From Neurospora tetrasperma FGSC 2508 (Eukaryota; Ascomycota; Sordariomycetes; Sordariales; Sordariaceae), in contig NW_009799179.1 of assembly GCF_000213175.1 (NCBI RefSeq), forward strand, positions 7,611,981 to 7,675,980: a stretch of 64,000 bases of DNA. The letters are read 5' to 3'. The notes beneath the pieces were generated by a model. It was not told the origin of the DNA. It did not search any database and worked only from the letters and a program-made list of their open reading frames with translations. Position numbers and translations under genes: made by a program. This document shows, in pieces, positions 45,940 to 56,503 of the stretch; positions within the stretch are counted from its first letter, which is position 1; each line of letters opens with the position of its first letter.

Positions 45940-46950
45940 TTACTTCCCAGCCGGCTGCTTTTCCCCACAAATCCTCCCCTCCTCATCAAAGAAGATCTCC
46001 TTAACCTTCACGCTTCTCAAATGATCCACTCCTTTGCTCAGTTCACAGTCATGATGGAACAACCACCACCTATCACTCTTCTCCGGGAACTCCATAATCG
46101 AGTGATGCGTCGTCCACCCCAGCACCGGCTCTAGAATCCTTCCACCATAGGTAAACGGTCCATAAGGCGAGTCGCCCACGGCGTAGCACAGGAAATGCGT
46201 GTCGCCCGTCGAGTAAGAAAAGTAGTACTTGCCGTTCCTCTTATGCATCCACGCGGCCTCAAAGAAGCGACGCTCATGATCGTCCGCGTCCAGCGGCTCG
46301 CCCGTCTCGGGAGCCAGGATGGTCACCTCGCGCACACCCTCCTCCTCGTCCGCAAACTCCAGCATGTCCTGCGTCAACCTGCCTACACGAGCTCCCAAGG
46401 ACTTGACGCCCTTGCCCGTGGGTTCCTTGGGCCCTTGCCACTCGGCGTCAAACACGTTGTTTCCCTTTTGGTAGCACTGCAGCTGTCCACCCCACAGTCC
46501 ACCGAAATACAAGTAAGCCTCGCCATCATCATCAACAAACGTGGCGGGATCGATCGAGTACGATCCCTTGATCGGCTCCGGCTGGGGAGTGAATGGGCCT
46601 TCGGGCTTGTCACCAACGGCGACGCCGATGCGGAAGATGCCCTGCTTGTCACGAGCGGGGAAGTAGAGGTAGTAATTGCCGTTCTTGGAGGCGGCGTCGG
46701 GAGCCCAGAGCTGCTTGGATACCCAAGGAACGTCTTCGGTCTTGAGGACGACGCCGTGGTCGGTTACGGGACCCTGGGGGTCCAGGGAGGGAGTGGAGAA
46801 GACGTGGTAGTCAGCCATGTCGTACTGGTCGCCATTGTCGTTGAACTGGATGTCGGTCTCGCGGTCGTGCGAGGGGTAGATGTACACGCGCCCGTTAAAG
46901 ACGTGGGCGGAGGGGTCGGCGGTGTACATGTGTGTAATTAGGGGCGCCAT
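45940..46950 (-). CDS. gh43-2: GH43 beta-xylosidase/arabinosidase, intracellular type
   Basis: Intronless, 336 aa, five-bladed beta-propeller glycoside hydrolase. The three GH43 catalytic acids are in place: general base D12 in YTADPSAHVF, pKa-modulating D134 in SYSIDPATFVDD, and general acid E231 in RRFFEAAWMHKRNG. Other family blocks are RVYIYPSHD, WAPDA, YFPARDKQGIFRIGVAV and HHSIMEFP. There is no signal peptide, so it should act on xylo-oligosaccharides imported into the cytosol. The closest recalled protein is N. crassa GH43-2 (NCU01900), which with GH43-7 cleaves xylodextrins and xylosyl-xylitol after import by CDT-2. The ATG at 46950 is the only one possible: the frame extends 74 codons upstream without another ATG. 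The next upstream gene is more than 900 bases away, leaving a promoter with GGTTAAA motifs. Confidence 0.9.
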   Translation of the reverse strand: MAPLITHMYTADPSAHVFNGRVYIYPSHDRETDIQFNDNGDQYDMADYHVFSTPSLDPQGPVTDHGVVLKTEDVPWVSKQLWAPDAASKNGNYYLYFPARDKQGIFRIGVAVGDKPEGPFTPQPEPIKGSYSIDPATFVDDDGEAYLYFGGLWGGQLQCYQKGNNVFDAEWQGPKEPTGKGVKSLGARVGRLTQDMLEFADEEEGVREVTILAPETGEPLDADDHERRFFEAAWMHKRNGKYYFSYSTGDTHFLCYAVGDSPYGPFTYGGRILEPVLGWTTHHSIMEFPEKSDRWWLFHHDCELSKGVDHLRSVKVKEIFFDEEGRICGEKQPAGK

Positions 46951-47253
46951 GTTTTTCTTTTGTTCGTTTGTTTTGGTTGTGATCTTCGCCCGTGTAAGAG
47001 GGTGGAGTAAACAAACGGTTTTTGGCGGGGGAGGGTATGGGGGAAAAGTTGGGGTAACTTCCACTTCAGTGTGGGGTGAGGAAATGCGGGGGAGAACCGC
47101 TGGGGTAAAAGTTTGGATGAGATGAATGAGGCAAAGGCTGGCTGGAGGAGAGAGAAAGAACCACAGGATCAATCTGCAGGAACAAGATCCGTTAAATATT
47201 ATGACTTGACCCAGGGATTCGGGTAGTCTTCTCCATCACCACCACCACCATCA

Positions 47254-47260
47254 GGTTAAA
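47254..47260 (+). promoter_or_regulatory. GGTTAAA, candidate XLR-1/XlnR-type site
   Basis: Matches the GGNTAAA consensus recalled for the xylanase regulator XLR-1; 304 bases upstream of the GH43 ATG. Consensus match only. Confidence 0.35.
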
Positions 47261-47345
47261 TCGAACGGGACATGAAGCCGAATGATAACACATGTGCGGA
47301 TGCAGGTTCCATGTTGGAGGGTTACTTTTTCCCTATTTATCCCCA

Positions 47346-47352
47346 TTTAACC
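47346..47352 (-). promoter_or_regulatory. GGTTAAA (minus strand), candidate XLR-1/XlnR-type site
   Basis: Second copy of the same heptamer in the opposite orientation, 86 bases from the first and 396 bases upstream of the GH43 start. Confidence 0.35.
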
Positions 47353-47903
47353 GTGACGCCAGTAACCCGGACAAGAGCCGGTGTGCCGTGCTAGGCGCGC
47401 CGTGGAAGCCCCCTCATTCGCGAACTGGCCGCTTCAAGGCGAAATCCCACATGGTCCATCCTCAACCCTCCCCATCGTGGTCTGAGTGGTCTGTTCAGGT
47501 AGGAAAAATTGAAAGAAGCTAGAATTTCCTGGATGAGTTGTGGGCGATCTTGAGGGGAAGAGTAGCCGAGAATGATTCGAGAGCGGGAGCTCAGCTGGGA
47601 TGGAGGGGTCTCCATCTCTGGTTTTTTTTGTATGTCTGGAATTAACATAACCCTGTTGAGGCAGCAAAACCCATATTCCGTTCAAGGCCCTCAAGCACAT
47701 TGCAATATTAGATTACTCCTCTGTTTTGTCCCGATTAGTTAGGTTATACTAGACAAGGTGAGTAATCGATGTGTTTCGTGTCATTCAACAGTCGTTATAT
47801 ACGCAAACAAACATGTGTCCCAAAATCATCAAGTCATATGTATCCCTCCCTCTCATCCACCCATCTCATCCCCCTCAAAGCCCTCCTTTCCAAATGAAAA
47901 AAA

Positions 47904-50900
47904 TTATGCAGCATCCATAACCCCTGCCCTCAGTTTATTCAACGCATCCTCATACTTCCCGGGGCTATGATCCGTCAACATGCTCGTCCCAAACCTGACC
48001 TCCCTAAACCTGTGCTCCACATCCCTGATATACTTGAGTACAATTCTCTGCGCTGGCCTCCCCAAATGCCCTTCCTGTCCATCCAACAAGAACGCATCCC
48101 TTCTTAGGACTCTAGTACTCTCCACCACAAACACCTCCCCCGGGGGAAGAAGCTTATGGCTCATCATACTTGCCCTTAATACTTTCAGAGCGGCGTAAGC
48201 CCATTGGTCGTCATCCGAGAACTCAGGTCCTCTATCGCCACCGCTCCCTGGAGGAGAGGAAGAAGATGGCGATGATGGATCGCCTGCGCCGCCATGACCT
48301 GCGGCACCAGGATCATACTGCGACGACTGATTCCCTGCATACCACTTGTCCGCAATCCCCGTCTGAAAAGCCTCCCAAATCCGCTGACGCACCTCTACCT
48401 TGGCCTCGTTGTTATCCGTCTTAAACGCCAGCGCGACCGCCTGGAAATCATGCAACACTCCTAATGACAGATACGGAACCATGTCATTTCCATTGACGAT
48501 GCTTGTAATCAATCCTCTTGTGGCCTTACACAGCGACGCAGACATGGTACTAGGCGGACCGTACGCGTACACGTGGACCGGTCTACCGGAGGGTAAGCAG
48601 ACGTGTCGAGGCGGCTGGGCAGTTGCAAACCCGTCGACCAAAAAGTCGCCCAAGACGTGCGTGTGCGGATCAGCTGACGTGACGAAAGATGTGGAATTGC
48701 AACCCGGGGCGGGTTCAGAAAGCATGACGCCCAATAGGGCCGTGACGCCGCCGCCGAGGGAGTGGCCGGTGAGCACGAGGCCATAGTCAGGGAATTCTTC
48801 CAAGGCTTGTTTCAGGGTGTACAGGACGCGGCCATCGCCGCCATACAGCAAGCGCTTAGCGCTCGCGTGAATGCCCTTGTGTACTTTGTAAGCCTTGCCA
48901 CGCCAGATGAGGTCGTCGTAGTCACATGTCATGTCGGCCAGGACGTCTTCGAAGCCGAGCGTGCCGCGACAGGCGAGTACTACCGCTTTGGAGTCATGAT
49001 CGAGCGAGATGTAGTGCACCAGGGGCACACCCGTGTTGGTTGAGCCCGTGCCGTCCGACCCGCCTTGCGGGTCAACGAAGGAGGAGAGAAGGATGCTGCC
49101 GGCGTCGGATTCGGTGTGGTGTGCAAAGGAGCGTAATTCGTGGTGGGTCTCGGTATCCAAGGCGCGCAGGATCGGCATTTCTTTGGCGATGCCGAGCATT
49201 TTGAGGAAGTTGGAGCCATAGGAGGCGGAGGCAAAACGCATGAAGCGCGTAATGTTTCGCAGAAGATGGTGTTTGGGGAACATGCCGTCTACCATGCCAG
49301 CTTGGCGCAGTCCTCGCAGCGCTTCCGTGTTGCTGAATGCGCTTTTTTGAGGATCTCTGTACGGAATGAGAGATGATGTCGATTCGTGTGGCAGGGTATA
49401 GATGCTTGGTGTGTATCTTGACTTTACCCGTCTCAAGGTTTGGTATGATGGGAGACCGTACGAGTGGGAGAGGGCAGGGTCGGATGATCGAGGGTTAGCC
49501 ACAGAGCCGGCGTCTTCGTTGTCAGTCTCGATTGCACACGGCGAAGGAGGCCTGGAGTGTCGAAAATCGTCGGCGGCCGAGATAGAATATGATTCGGTTT
49601 GTGAGTATACTGAGTCGCGGCGCCTCTCGTGAACAGAGATATAACTCGCACGCGATGGGGGCCGCATGTATTGAGACCTCTCTCCGTTCTTCCTCCCGAG
49701 GCTACTTGAGCTGCTCTTCGGAGAGACACCGGGTTCCTCTATCCTAGGAATTGAAGCGGAAGACTGGCGGGTAGCTGGGCGCGAAGAAGAAGGACGATGA
49801 GGAGCCAAAACCCGGACAGGGCTAGGTAAAGCAGACTTGTACTTTGGTGAAGTCTCAGGCTTGGTCAACCTTGTACTTCCCGAGCTTTGACTTTCTTTCT
49901 TCTTACGCGATGGGGTATCCGATACGAAAACATCTCTACTAAAGAACTTTCGAAACCCGCTCTTTTTCTCGATTGGTTTCCGCTTTGACTCGGCATCCTC
50001 TCTGCTTCTGGACGAGAAGGAACGATTGCCAGATGCTCGCGATATGGTCGTTTCCTGACGCTTGGTTGACGAGGAGGCTGTGGGTGGTATTCGAGGTCGC
50101 TTCTGATTTGCTGCGTTCTCACTCCGCTTTTTTGGCATTTGAAGTGACGGGATGCGACTCTTGGAAGAGCTGGAGGCAGCTGACGCAGAAGAGCCAGGAC
50201 GAGGAGTGGCAGAATCTGGCAGGTGCTCTAGCGACCTGGTCGGTGCTGGAAGGAGGGCGTCGACTGTCGGCAATGAGCGTTCCGACATAGTCACGGTATC
50301 GTCGTCCAACTGCTCGACGTATCCGGTTACTTGGCTGATATCCCCATCCTCCTTGGTGATGGAATACCTTCTCTCCTGGTTGCGATTCAGCCGGTACACA
50401 ACACGGCAGGCATGGGGGGTGTGGTCCGCCGCAGCCTGTGTCTGTGAGGAGACTTGACGGGTGTTCCTACTCTCCTCAATGAGTTCCACTCCAGGTGGCG
50501 GGGAGACCGGTATGTCGTGTATCGGTCCTTGAATATCGACGGTGATTGTTTTTGTGGTGTTTATCTTGGTGGTGATGGAAACCTTGGCATTGTCGCCGAG
50601 AGACCGTATTATTTGGTTCCTGATCCTTTCTTCTGCGTCTTCCTCGCTGTCGTGTGCATCGCTTCCGCTGGTGGGAGTCAGATCCTCTGTGAACTCACCG
50701 TCATGCACACCATAAACGCTTTCCTCGTGGACGTCGACCCGCATACCATCACTGAGAACTATAACATCCCAGATGACCTCTTCGATCTGATGCGCCCGTG
50801 TCTCCTCCTCAAGCGATCGCCGACACCATCTCTGCAAATAGGCCATACCGCAAAGTCCAAGCATCAAATCCATAACTCCCACTTGTTCGCCTTGTGCGCC

Positions 50901-51476
50901 AGTAGCTGGGTTCTGGAACTCCCTTCGTATAAGCGTGATGATGCTGGCCATGGCACGAGAAGAGTCAGTCGAGCCGAAGAACTGGTCCAAGGTGGAAAGA
51001 AGAAGCTGTGAGGTCTCGGACAACATGGCGATTGTTGTTCCAGTCACATGGAAGCCTGTGGTTGTCCAAAAGAGAATCTGACTCATGGTCCGATGTAGGT
51101 TTTCCAAACTTTTCTCCAACATATTCTCAGCCTCCTTTCTCCCATGTTCCGAAGAAGAACGAGCGATTGCGTCTCTGCCAGCCCTGCCGAGGATTCCTTC
51201 GAGGACAAAGCGACCCATTTCCAAGCTGGACAAGGTTGTCATCTTGGCAGCGTCGAAGCCATAGCCGGTCAAGAGAGTGCCCACCCGGAGGGCAAGACCA
51301 GTCGATCTGGTTGCGAAGCTGACGGCTCGGGCCACGGGGGAAGGCAGAAGAGTCCTTCCGGGGTTCGAAGGGGCAAGTTCCTGGAGCTGGGACGTGATGG
51401 AGTCGTCCGGGACGACAGCCAACCGCGCTCCCTCATAATCTTCGATATCTTCAACATCAAGCGCCGAGAATTCCAT
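47904..51476 (-). CDS. class-3 lipase, sn-1 diacylglycerol-lipase-like
   Basis: Single open exon of 1190 aa. Start chosen at MEFSALDVEDIEDYEG (51476); the frame is open 35 codons further without family-like sequence. The N-terminal 300 residues are helical (RAVSFATRSTGLALRVGTLLTGYGFD; LDQFFGSTDSSRAMASIITLIRREF). Then about 450 residues are Ser/Arg/Pro-rich and disordered with many SP/SR sites. The alpha/beta-hydrolase core starts near 760: ITRFMRFASASYGSNFLKMLG, HYISLDHDSKAVVLACRGTLGFEDVLADMTCDYD, VHKGIHASAKRLL, and the nucleophile elbow LTGHSLGGG with Ser906. This architecture resembles fungal DAGL-type class-3 lipases that hydrolyse sn-1 acyl chains of diacylglycerol or other neutral lipids, likely cytosolic or membrane-associated. 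No signal peptide is visible. Acid and His partners are not assigned with certainty. Confidence 0.85.
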   Translation of the reverse strand: MEFSALDVEDIEDYEGARLAVVPDDSITSQLQELAPSNPGRTLLPSPVARAVSFATRSTGLALRVGTLLTGYGFDAAKMTTLSSLEMGRFVLEGILGRAGRDAIARSSSEHGRKEAENMLEKSLENLHRTMSQILFWTTTGFHVTGTTIAMLSETSQLLLSTLDQFFGSTDSSRAMASIITLIRREFQNPATGAQGEQVGVMDLMLGLCGMAYLQRWCRRSLEEETRAHQIEEVIWDVIVLSDGMRVDVHEESVYGVHDGEFTEDLTPTSGSDAHDSEEDAEERIRNQIIRSLGDNAKVSITTKINTTKTITVDIQGPIHDIPVSPPPGVELIEESRNTRQVSSQTQAAADHTPHACRVVYRLNRNQERRYSITKEDGDISQVTGYVEQLDDDTVTMSERSLPTVDALLPAPTRSLEHLPDSATPRPGSSASAASSSSKSRIPSLQMPKKRSENAANQKRPRIPPTASSSTKRQETTISRASGNRSFSSRSREDAESKRKPIEKKSGFRKFFSRDVFVSDTPSRKKKESQSSGSTRLTKPETSPKYKSALPSPVRVLAPHRPSSSRPATRQSSASIPRIEEPGVSPKSSSSSLGRKNGERSQYMRPPSRASYISVHERRRDSVYSQTESYSISAADDFRHSRPPSPCAIETDNEDAGSVANPRSSDPALSHSYGLPSYQTLRRVKSRYTPSIYTLPHESTSSLIPYRDPQKSAFSNTEALRGLRQAGMVDGMFPKHHLLRNITRFMRFASASYGSNFLKMLGIAKEMPILRALDTETHHELRSFAHHTESDAGSILLSSFVDPQGGSDGTGSTNTGVPLVHYISLDHDSKAVVLACRGTLGFEDVLADMTCDYDDLIWRGKAYKVHKGIHASAKRLLYGGDGRVLYTLKQALEEFPDYGLVLTGHSLGGGVTALLGVMLSEPAPGCNSTSFVTSADPHTHVLGDFLVDGFATAQPPRHVCLPSGRPVHVYAYGPPSTMSASLCKATRGLITSIVNGNDMVPYLSLGVLHDFQAVALAFKTDNNEAKVEVRQRIWEAFQTGIADKWYAGNQSSQYDPGAAGHGGAGDPSSPSSSSPPGSGGDRGPEFSDDDQWAYAALKVLRASMMSHKLLPPGEVFVVESTRVLRRDAFLLDGQEGHLGRPAQRIVLKYIRDVEHRFREVRFGTSMLTDHSPGKYEDALNKLRAGVMDAA

Positions 51477-53626
51477 CGTACGCCGAGAGTGTTGAGGAGA
51501 GACTTTTTGGCGGGGTGTTATGGTGTGTGTGCAGAAATCGTGTCCGAGTTCTGTTACCGAGGTATATCGGACTCCCAACAATCTTGGCCGTCATCCGCCC
51601 AAAGGAGTCAACAAACAAATAAAATGATAAACTGAAGCAACAGACGACGGGTGTCAAAACTTTGCAAGAACAAGAGGGAAACGTGCAGCTAAAAACAATA
51701 AACGACCAAACTCTAGGTATATGTGAGCAAGATAGGCTGAATCAAACAGATGTTCGGGCACAAGGAGAGATGACATGTCAACTCCAAACCTAGGAAACAT
51801 GTCGTCGAAGGTGGGCAGCGGCAAAGTACCTAGACATCGCCAGAAAACTACGAGTCGAAGACACCTGCCATCCGAATCCCACCCCGGTGGCCCCAGGGCC
51901 CCATTGTACGAGATGGTGGCGGCATGGACGAAGAGTTTGATAGGTGGTGAAGCTTGGGCCTGGACTTGATACTAACAATTCTTAAGTCATGAATCAGTCC
52001 AATGGATGACGGTGATGAAGATGAAGATGCGGGTACAGGGGAGACTAACAGACGGGAGTGCAGGTTCTAGCATCGACGTGATGCACAGATGGCGGTCATC
52101 TGCCCGTGGATAGCATCAGAGGGCAAGCGCTTTTTCGACCTTGATCCCTCCCCCCCAACCCGTTCCCCTAACCAGTAGTAAGGCAGCTGCAACTGTCCAG
52201 GGAGGCCTAACCCCGCGCTGCACGACATCAGAGTAACCTGTTCCTGGTAAGTTGGGCAGCCCTCGATATTGGATCATGTTAGTCATTGTTACAGTAGGGT
52301 TGTCATGTCTCGGGCGAGCATGCGACTGAGGACCCCTGGCAGGTCGATTATGGATGTTTTGTTACATATTTAAATTCCCAACCCGACTTGTCGAAGAGCG
52401 AGCAAGTCTGCGGACAGACCAGCAGGATGGAAGCAGCTAGAGAGCGGGAGAAAAAACAATCGATCGATGAAAGCTAGGGCCTTTTCTTTTGTTTTGGCGC
52501 CTCTTTTGCCCCTCAATCCTTTCCCAACAGTTTAGCTGTCAGCCCACCTTGCAACGCTCCAAGTTGTTGTGACGTTGACGTTCAGCGTTCAAGAGGGAGA
52601 ATGACGGGAGTTCGAGATAAGAGACACCGCTCATCTGCACTCTGCAACCGACTGGTATGGGATGAAAGTATGCATGCAATCCCGCGCCGATCCAGTCACA
52701 AGCCTTGACATTTTGTCTGCATGGCCGATCCGTAGAGGTGCCCCTCTAGACATAGGCCGTCGTCGATTTTCAGCCGTATCAAAGTGTCCTTGCCTCAGGG
52801 ACAATTCTAAGTAAAGGTTGAGAAAGTAGGTTATAGAGCGTCAATTGGCCGCAATTGGGGAATTTCGCTCAGTCCAGGTCCAATGCGCAAAGGTGGCGGC
52901 GGCAATGTCTCGTATCCTTTATCGTATTCCTTCTCTGGACGGCCGTAGCCTCGATAGATGAGCCGACTGCGCCTTCCGGGAAGAGGCATAATGACATGTG
53001 ATGGCTTGGGTTCCTTTTTATTCGTTCCCCTCCACTGTTGATATTGAAGGTGATGTTGACTGGAACAAGGTATTGCCCTTGCTGCTGCTACGTTTGGCCA
53101 TTAATGCGAAAACCATGGGTTAGCATGATCCAGGGCTGAAGTATGCCCCCTCAATAATGGAGATGGCGGGGCAGCTCAGCTCCTGTACAGCTGCTGGGCT
53201 GCATTGGCATGCGGTGAGAAAATGAAACTTCCAAGATCCCGCCCGTTGCGCCGCCGGCTCAATTCTTTTGTCGGCGTTTGCAAAATACTTTGTTAGACTG
53301 TAGTGACCTACCTTGCAGTCATCCATACGACAACTCCAAAGATTATAGTGTCCGAATTGTAACAATTGCGGGTGACAATCGTTTGGCTCGTGCTGGCCGT
53401 TCCTTACCTACCTCTATTCTTGAGTCCCCTACCGCCGCTGCCTGCTTCGGCTATTCCCGCCCGCTGAACATCTTCAGCGGAATAAGCGAATAGCGAGAGG
53501 ACAAGTCAACAATCCGCCGCCTGGTCTCTTTGTCAACGAGCTCCCAATCGTTTCGCCAACCCAACAACACAAGCGAAGCGACGACATCCAAACGAAACGT
53601 CTCCCATATACCCTCATACCTCCGCA
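51477..53626. other. divergent promoter region, lipase (-) and gna-1 (+)
   Basis: 2.15 kb between two divergently transcribed genes. No supported coding sequence. Confidence 0.5.
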
Positions 53627-54281
53627 ATGGCCGCCCCGAAAGAGCTGTTCTCCGCCGATCTCCTCTCCCCCGAGGTGCAATCAGCCCTCCCCGAGGGCTA
53701 CAAGTTGCGCGCGCTTCGCCCAACTGACTATGACACTGGCTTCCTCGACTGCCTCCGCGTCCTGACCACGGTAGGCGACATTACCAAGGAGCAGTTCCAG
53801 GACCGTTACAACTGGATCTCGCGACAGGACGGTGGCTACTTCATTCTCGTCATTGAGGACACCAACAGCAGCCCACCCAGAGTGGTCGGCACCGGCGCCG
53901 TGTTGGTTGAGCGCAAGTTGTAAGTTGGCCTTGTCTTTGGACTTTTCTGCCTGCCAAAACAATGGGCGGCGCATCACCCATCCATCCCATCTCCCTTTGA
54001 CTGACATGTCTTTCCCTTTTCCCCCTTCGAAAAAAAACAGCATCCACAATCTCGGGTCAGTCGGACACATCGAGGACATCGCAATCGCCAAGGACCAGCA
54101 GGGCAAGAAGCTGGGTCTCCGTATGATCCAGGCGCTGGACTTTATCGCCGAGAGGACGGGCTGCTACAAGACCATTCTCGACTGCAGCGAAGCCAACGAG
54201 GGCTTCTACGTCAAGTGCGGCTTCAAGAGGGCGGGTCTGGAAATGGCACATTACTATCAGAACACAAAGAGCAAAGCTTAG
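53627..54281 (+). CDS. gna-1: glucosamine-6-phosphate N-acetyltransferase
   Basis: Makes GlcNAc-6-phosphate from glucosamine-6-phosphate and acetyl-CoA in the UDP-GlcNAc route that feeds chitin, N-glycans and GPI anchors; cytosolic. Exons are 53627-53919 and 54041-54281 (donor GTAAGT, acceptor AAACAG, 121-nt intron), giving 177 aa, close to yeast Gna1. GNAT fold landmarks: YKLRALRPTDYDTGFLDCL, LTTVGDITKEQF, the beta-4 strand GHIEDIAI spanning the splice-restored F-IHNLGSVG, the acetyl-CoA pyrophosphate loop AKDQQGKKLGLRMIQAL, and the C-terminal DCSEANEGFYVKCGFKRAGLEMAHY. The substrate-binding and CoA motifs look intact. In N. crassa this is recalled as NCU01902, next to pkh-1 as here. Confidence 0.95.
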
Positions 54282-56503
54282 AATGCTGTTAAATTCTACA
54301 ATAATCATGTTCTTTGCTTTTCTCGACTCGGTATGGAATGGAAATGCTGACTGACCTCTTTGGCTGCATCGGATGCGGCTTGGAGGGTGATTCGTGCGTG
54401 GCCGCCGTCTGTGTCGGAGCTTCTTTCAGCTGTACTCGGATCCGGCACAAACGATGCTGATTGATGACGCTACCCGAGACATGATTGAATCATGGCCATC
54501 GTAATCTTGATGATGACATACAACGAAGTAGGTAGTAGCTCTGGGGATCGCGAAGGGAACCGCATCACGTCTACGTAACCTCCAGTGGCCCTCCTTTACG
54601 TAGGTGGTACCTTTGGTATACGGCGTACAGCGATGGATGAAGTTGGGGCATTCCGTCCGTTGGCCATGGTGGCAGCAGTTGAACAGTTAATCGAGCATCC
54701 GTCGATCGGACATATCAGCGGCAGTTAACAGTTTCCAGATATCGCGACTTGCAAACAACAGTAATAAGCCCCTCTGCATTCCCTCTTGGGATTGGATATT
54801 TAAATCCCCCTTTTATTGTCCCTTCATTTCGCATGTGACCCTGGTTTGCAGGCGGTGTTCCTGGATTCCCGGTCCCAAAAGACGGCTTTATCCAGGGCTG
54901 CCAGGGAATGTGATCCGGCTGGTCAGTGCACCAACCAAGCTTGCATAGACTGGGTCAGCAGACCAGGATCGAGTGGAGGCACCGCTTCCAGTGGACCATC
55001 GAGGGACTTTTCGCCCTTCCACTGGACGTTCTGTGTTCCAAGCATGTCTTGGCAAATACCCCTTGATTCGGCATCTGACATGTGATTCTCGGAACCGACC
55101 ACGTCAGGACCGGACACACGCCAATCACCAGTGGTGTAGTGGCTGCTAATAAACTCGAGACCGAATATTGGATCTTGAATGTCTCTTCTCCATCATTGCC
55201 CCCAAAACAGGCTTGTCAAAATCCACTCGCTTCTCTCCGCGCTAGAAGCCTCGATTTTGGAGGGCCATCAGACAAGAATCACTGCCATCTGGCTGCTCTG
55301 CAAGTCGGCTGCTGTGCGATGCTCGCTCAGATTTTCATCATCTTACATCTCTCTGAGCCCGGGAAACGACAACAACAATAACAACAACAACAACATGTCG
55401 GCTATGTCAGCTGCTGTGCCTCAACTGAGGCATTACAAGGCTTACCACATAGCGAGATGGTGTGTGCATTGTTTCGGCGTCCGGGAGACGCCTGCTTTTG
55501 TTTGCTGATGGATCTATCCGGGCCCTGTACCAGGAAGGGGAAAACGGGATCTCCCCGATGGACCATCTCATTAGACTAGGGATGTCCCATTCAGCATTGT
55601 AGGGTATGTAGTGTACATACACCAATGTACCCCACGAGGGAGGGAGACACACGTCCACCACGGGACCACCTCCCTGCTTTGGCTGTCATGGGTGAGCCGA
55701 TCCCGTCACCGTCTTTGGTAATATGTCGAGCCATTCTAGTGTCTCGTTTCTTTTTCCCCACACCGGGCTTCCAGAATCCGGTATAATAACTCTGGCCCCC
55801 TCAAGTGTCTGGTCGGCTGACTAGACCTTCTTTTGTTTCTGAATCTTCTTCCATCTCATAATCCTTCGTACAAACTCGAAAAGCATAGCCCAAGTAACGG
55901 TCATATACCATTCACCAATCCTCGTTCCATCCGAACTCATACATACCCGGCCGGCATTTGACACCTGCCAGCACATTTGTCACGTCTGTATAAAGCACAT
56001 CGGATATCCCCAACTGTCCGCCCACACGCCCACACGCAGCAACTGCAAGCGGGTGTCTCAACCTTGGTCGAAGCGACAGCATCATCCATACTTATAAAAG
56101 AAGCACATTCCGTCAGTCAAAATGGGCGAAGATCTTCACGCATCCATCACTCGTGTGCGCCTTGCTCTTCTTCAATCTCAGTTAGTTTAACTCATCCACC
56201 ATCTAACGACCCTCTTGTGTTCCTCTCATCTTACACCAAATCACTTAGGGTCCGCGAGCACCCTGGCACTTCGCCCGTTCGCCGCCGCAGAAGAAGCATC
56301 TCGACGGCTGTGGCATACGCCGGATCCAAGGACGGAGTTCCTCTTTTCGCCAAGCAGAGGGTCGTTCGCGTTGCTCTCTGAGGAAGGCTTCATTTCTTTG
56401 ATCATCTCATCTCTCGGCACTACTTTCTCTTTTCTTACAGCCTCTGTGGCCTTGGATTACTACTCTTTATTGGTCTGGCTCATATAATTGGTCCTCATCC
56501 ACC
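54282..56503. other. long upstream region of the Ayg1-like gene
   Basis: 2.2 kb without supported genes. (AAC)n trinucleotide repeat at 55369-55395. The last 700 bases are CT-rich with small upstream ATGs, consistent with a leader. Confidence 0.5.

Larger units (their letters stand above)
46951..47903. promoter_or_regulatory. GH43 promoter region
   Basis: 953 bases between the GH43 start and the 3' end of the lipase gene. Contains two GGTTAAA heptamers in opposite orientation and a (CAC)n stretch at 47236-47250. No other gene seen. Confidence 0.5.

Noticed and set aside
46951-47172. In-frame 74-codon upstream extension of the GH43 protein with a hydrophobic, signal-peptide-like stretch
   Set aside because: It contains no ATG (the frame only opens at a TTG), and known relatives of this GH43 type are intracellular, so the ATG at 46950 is kept.
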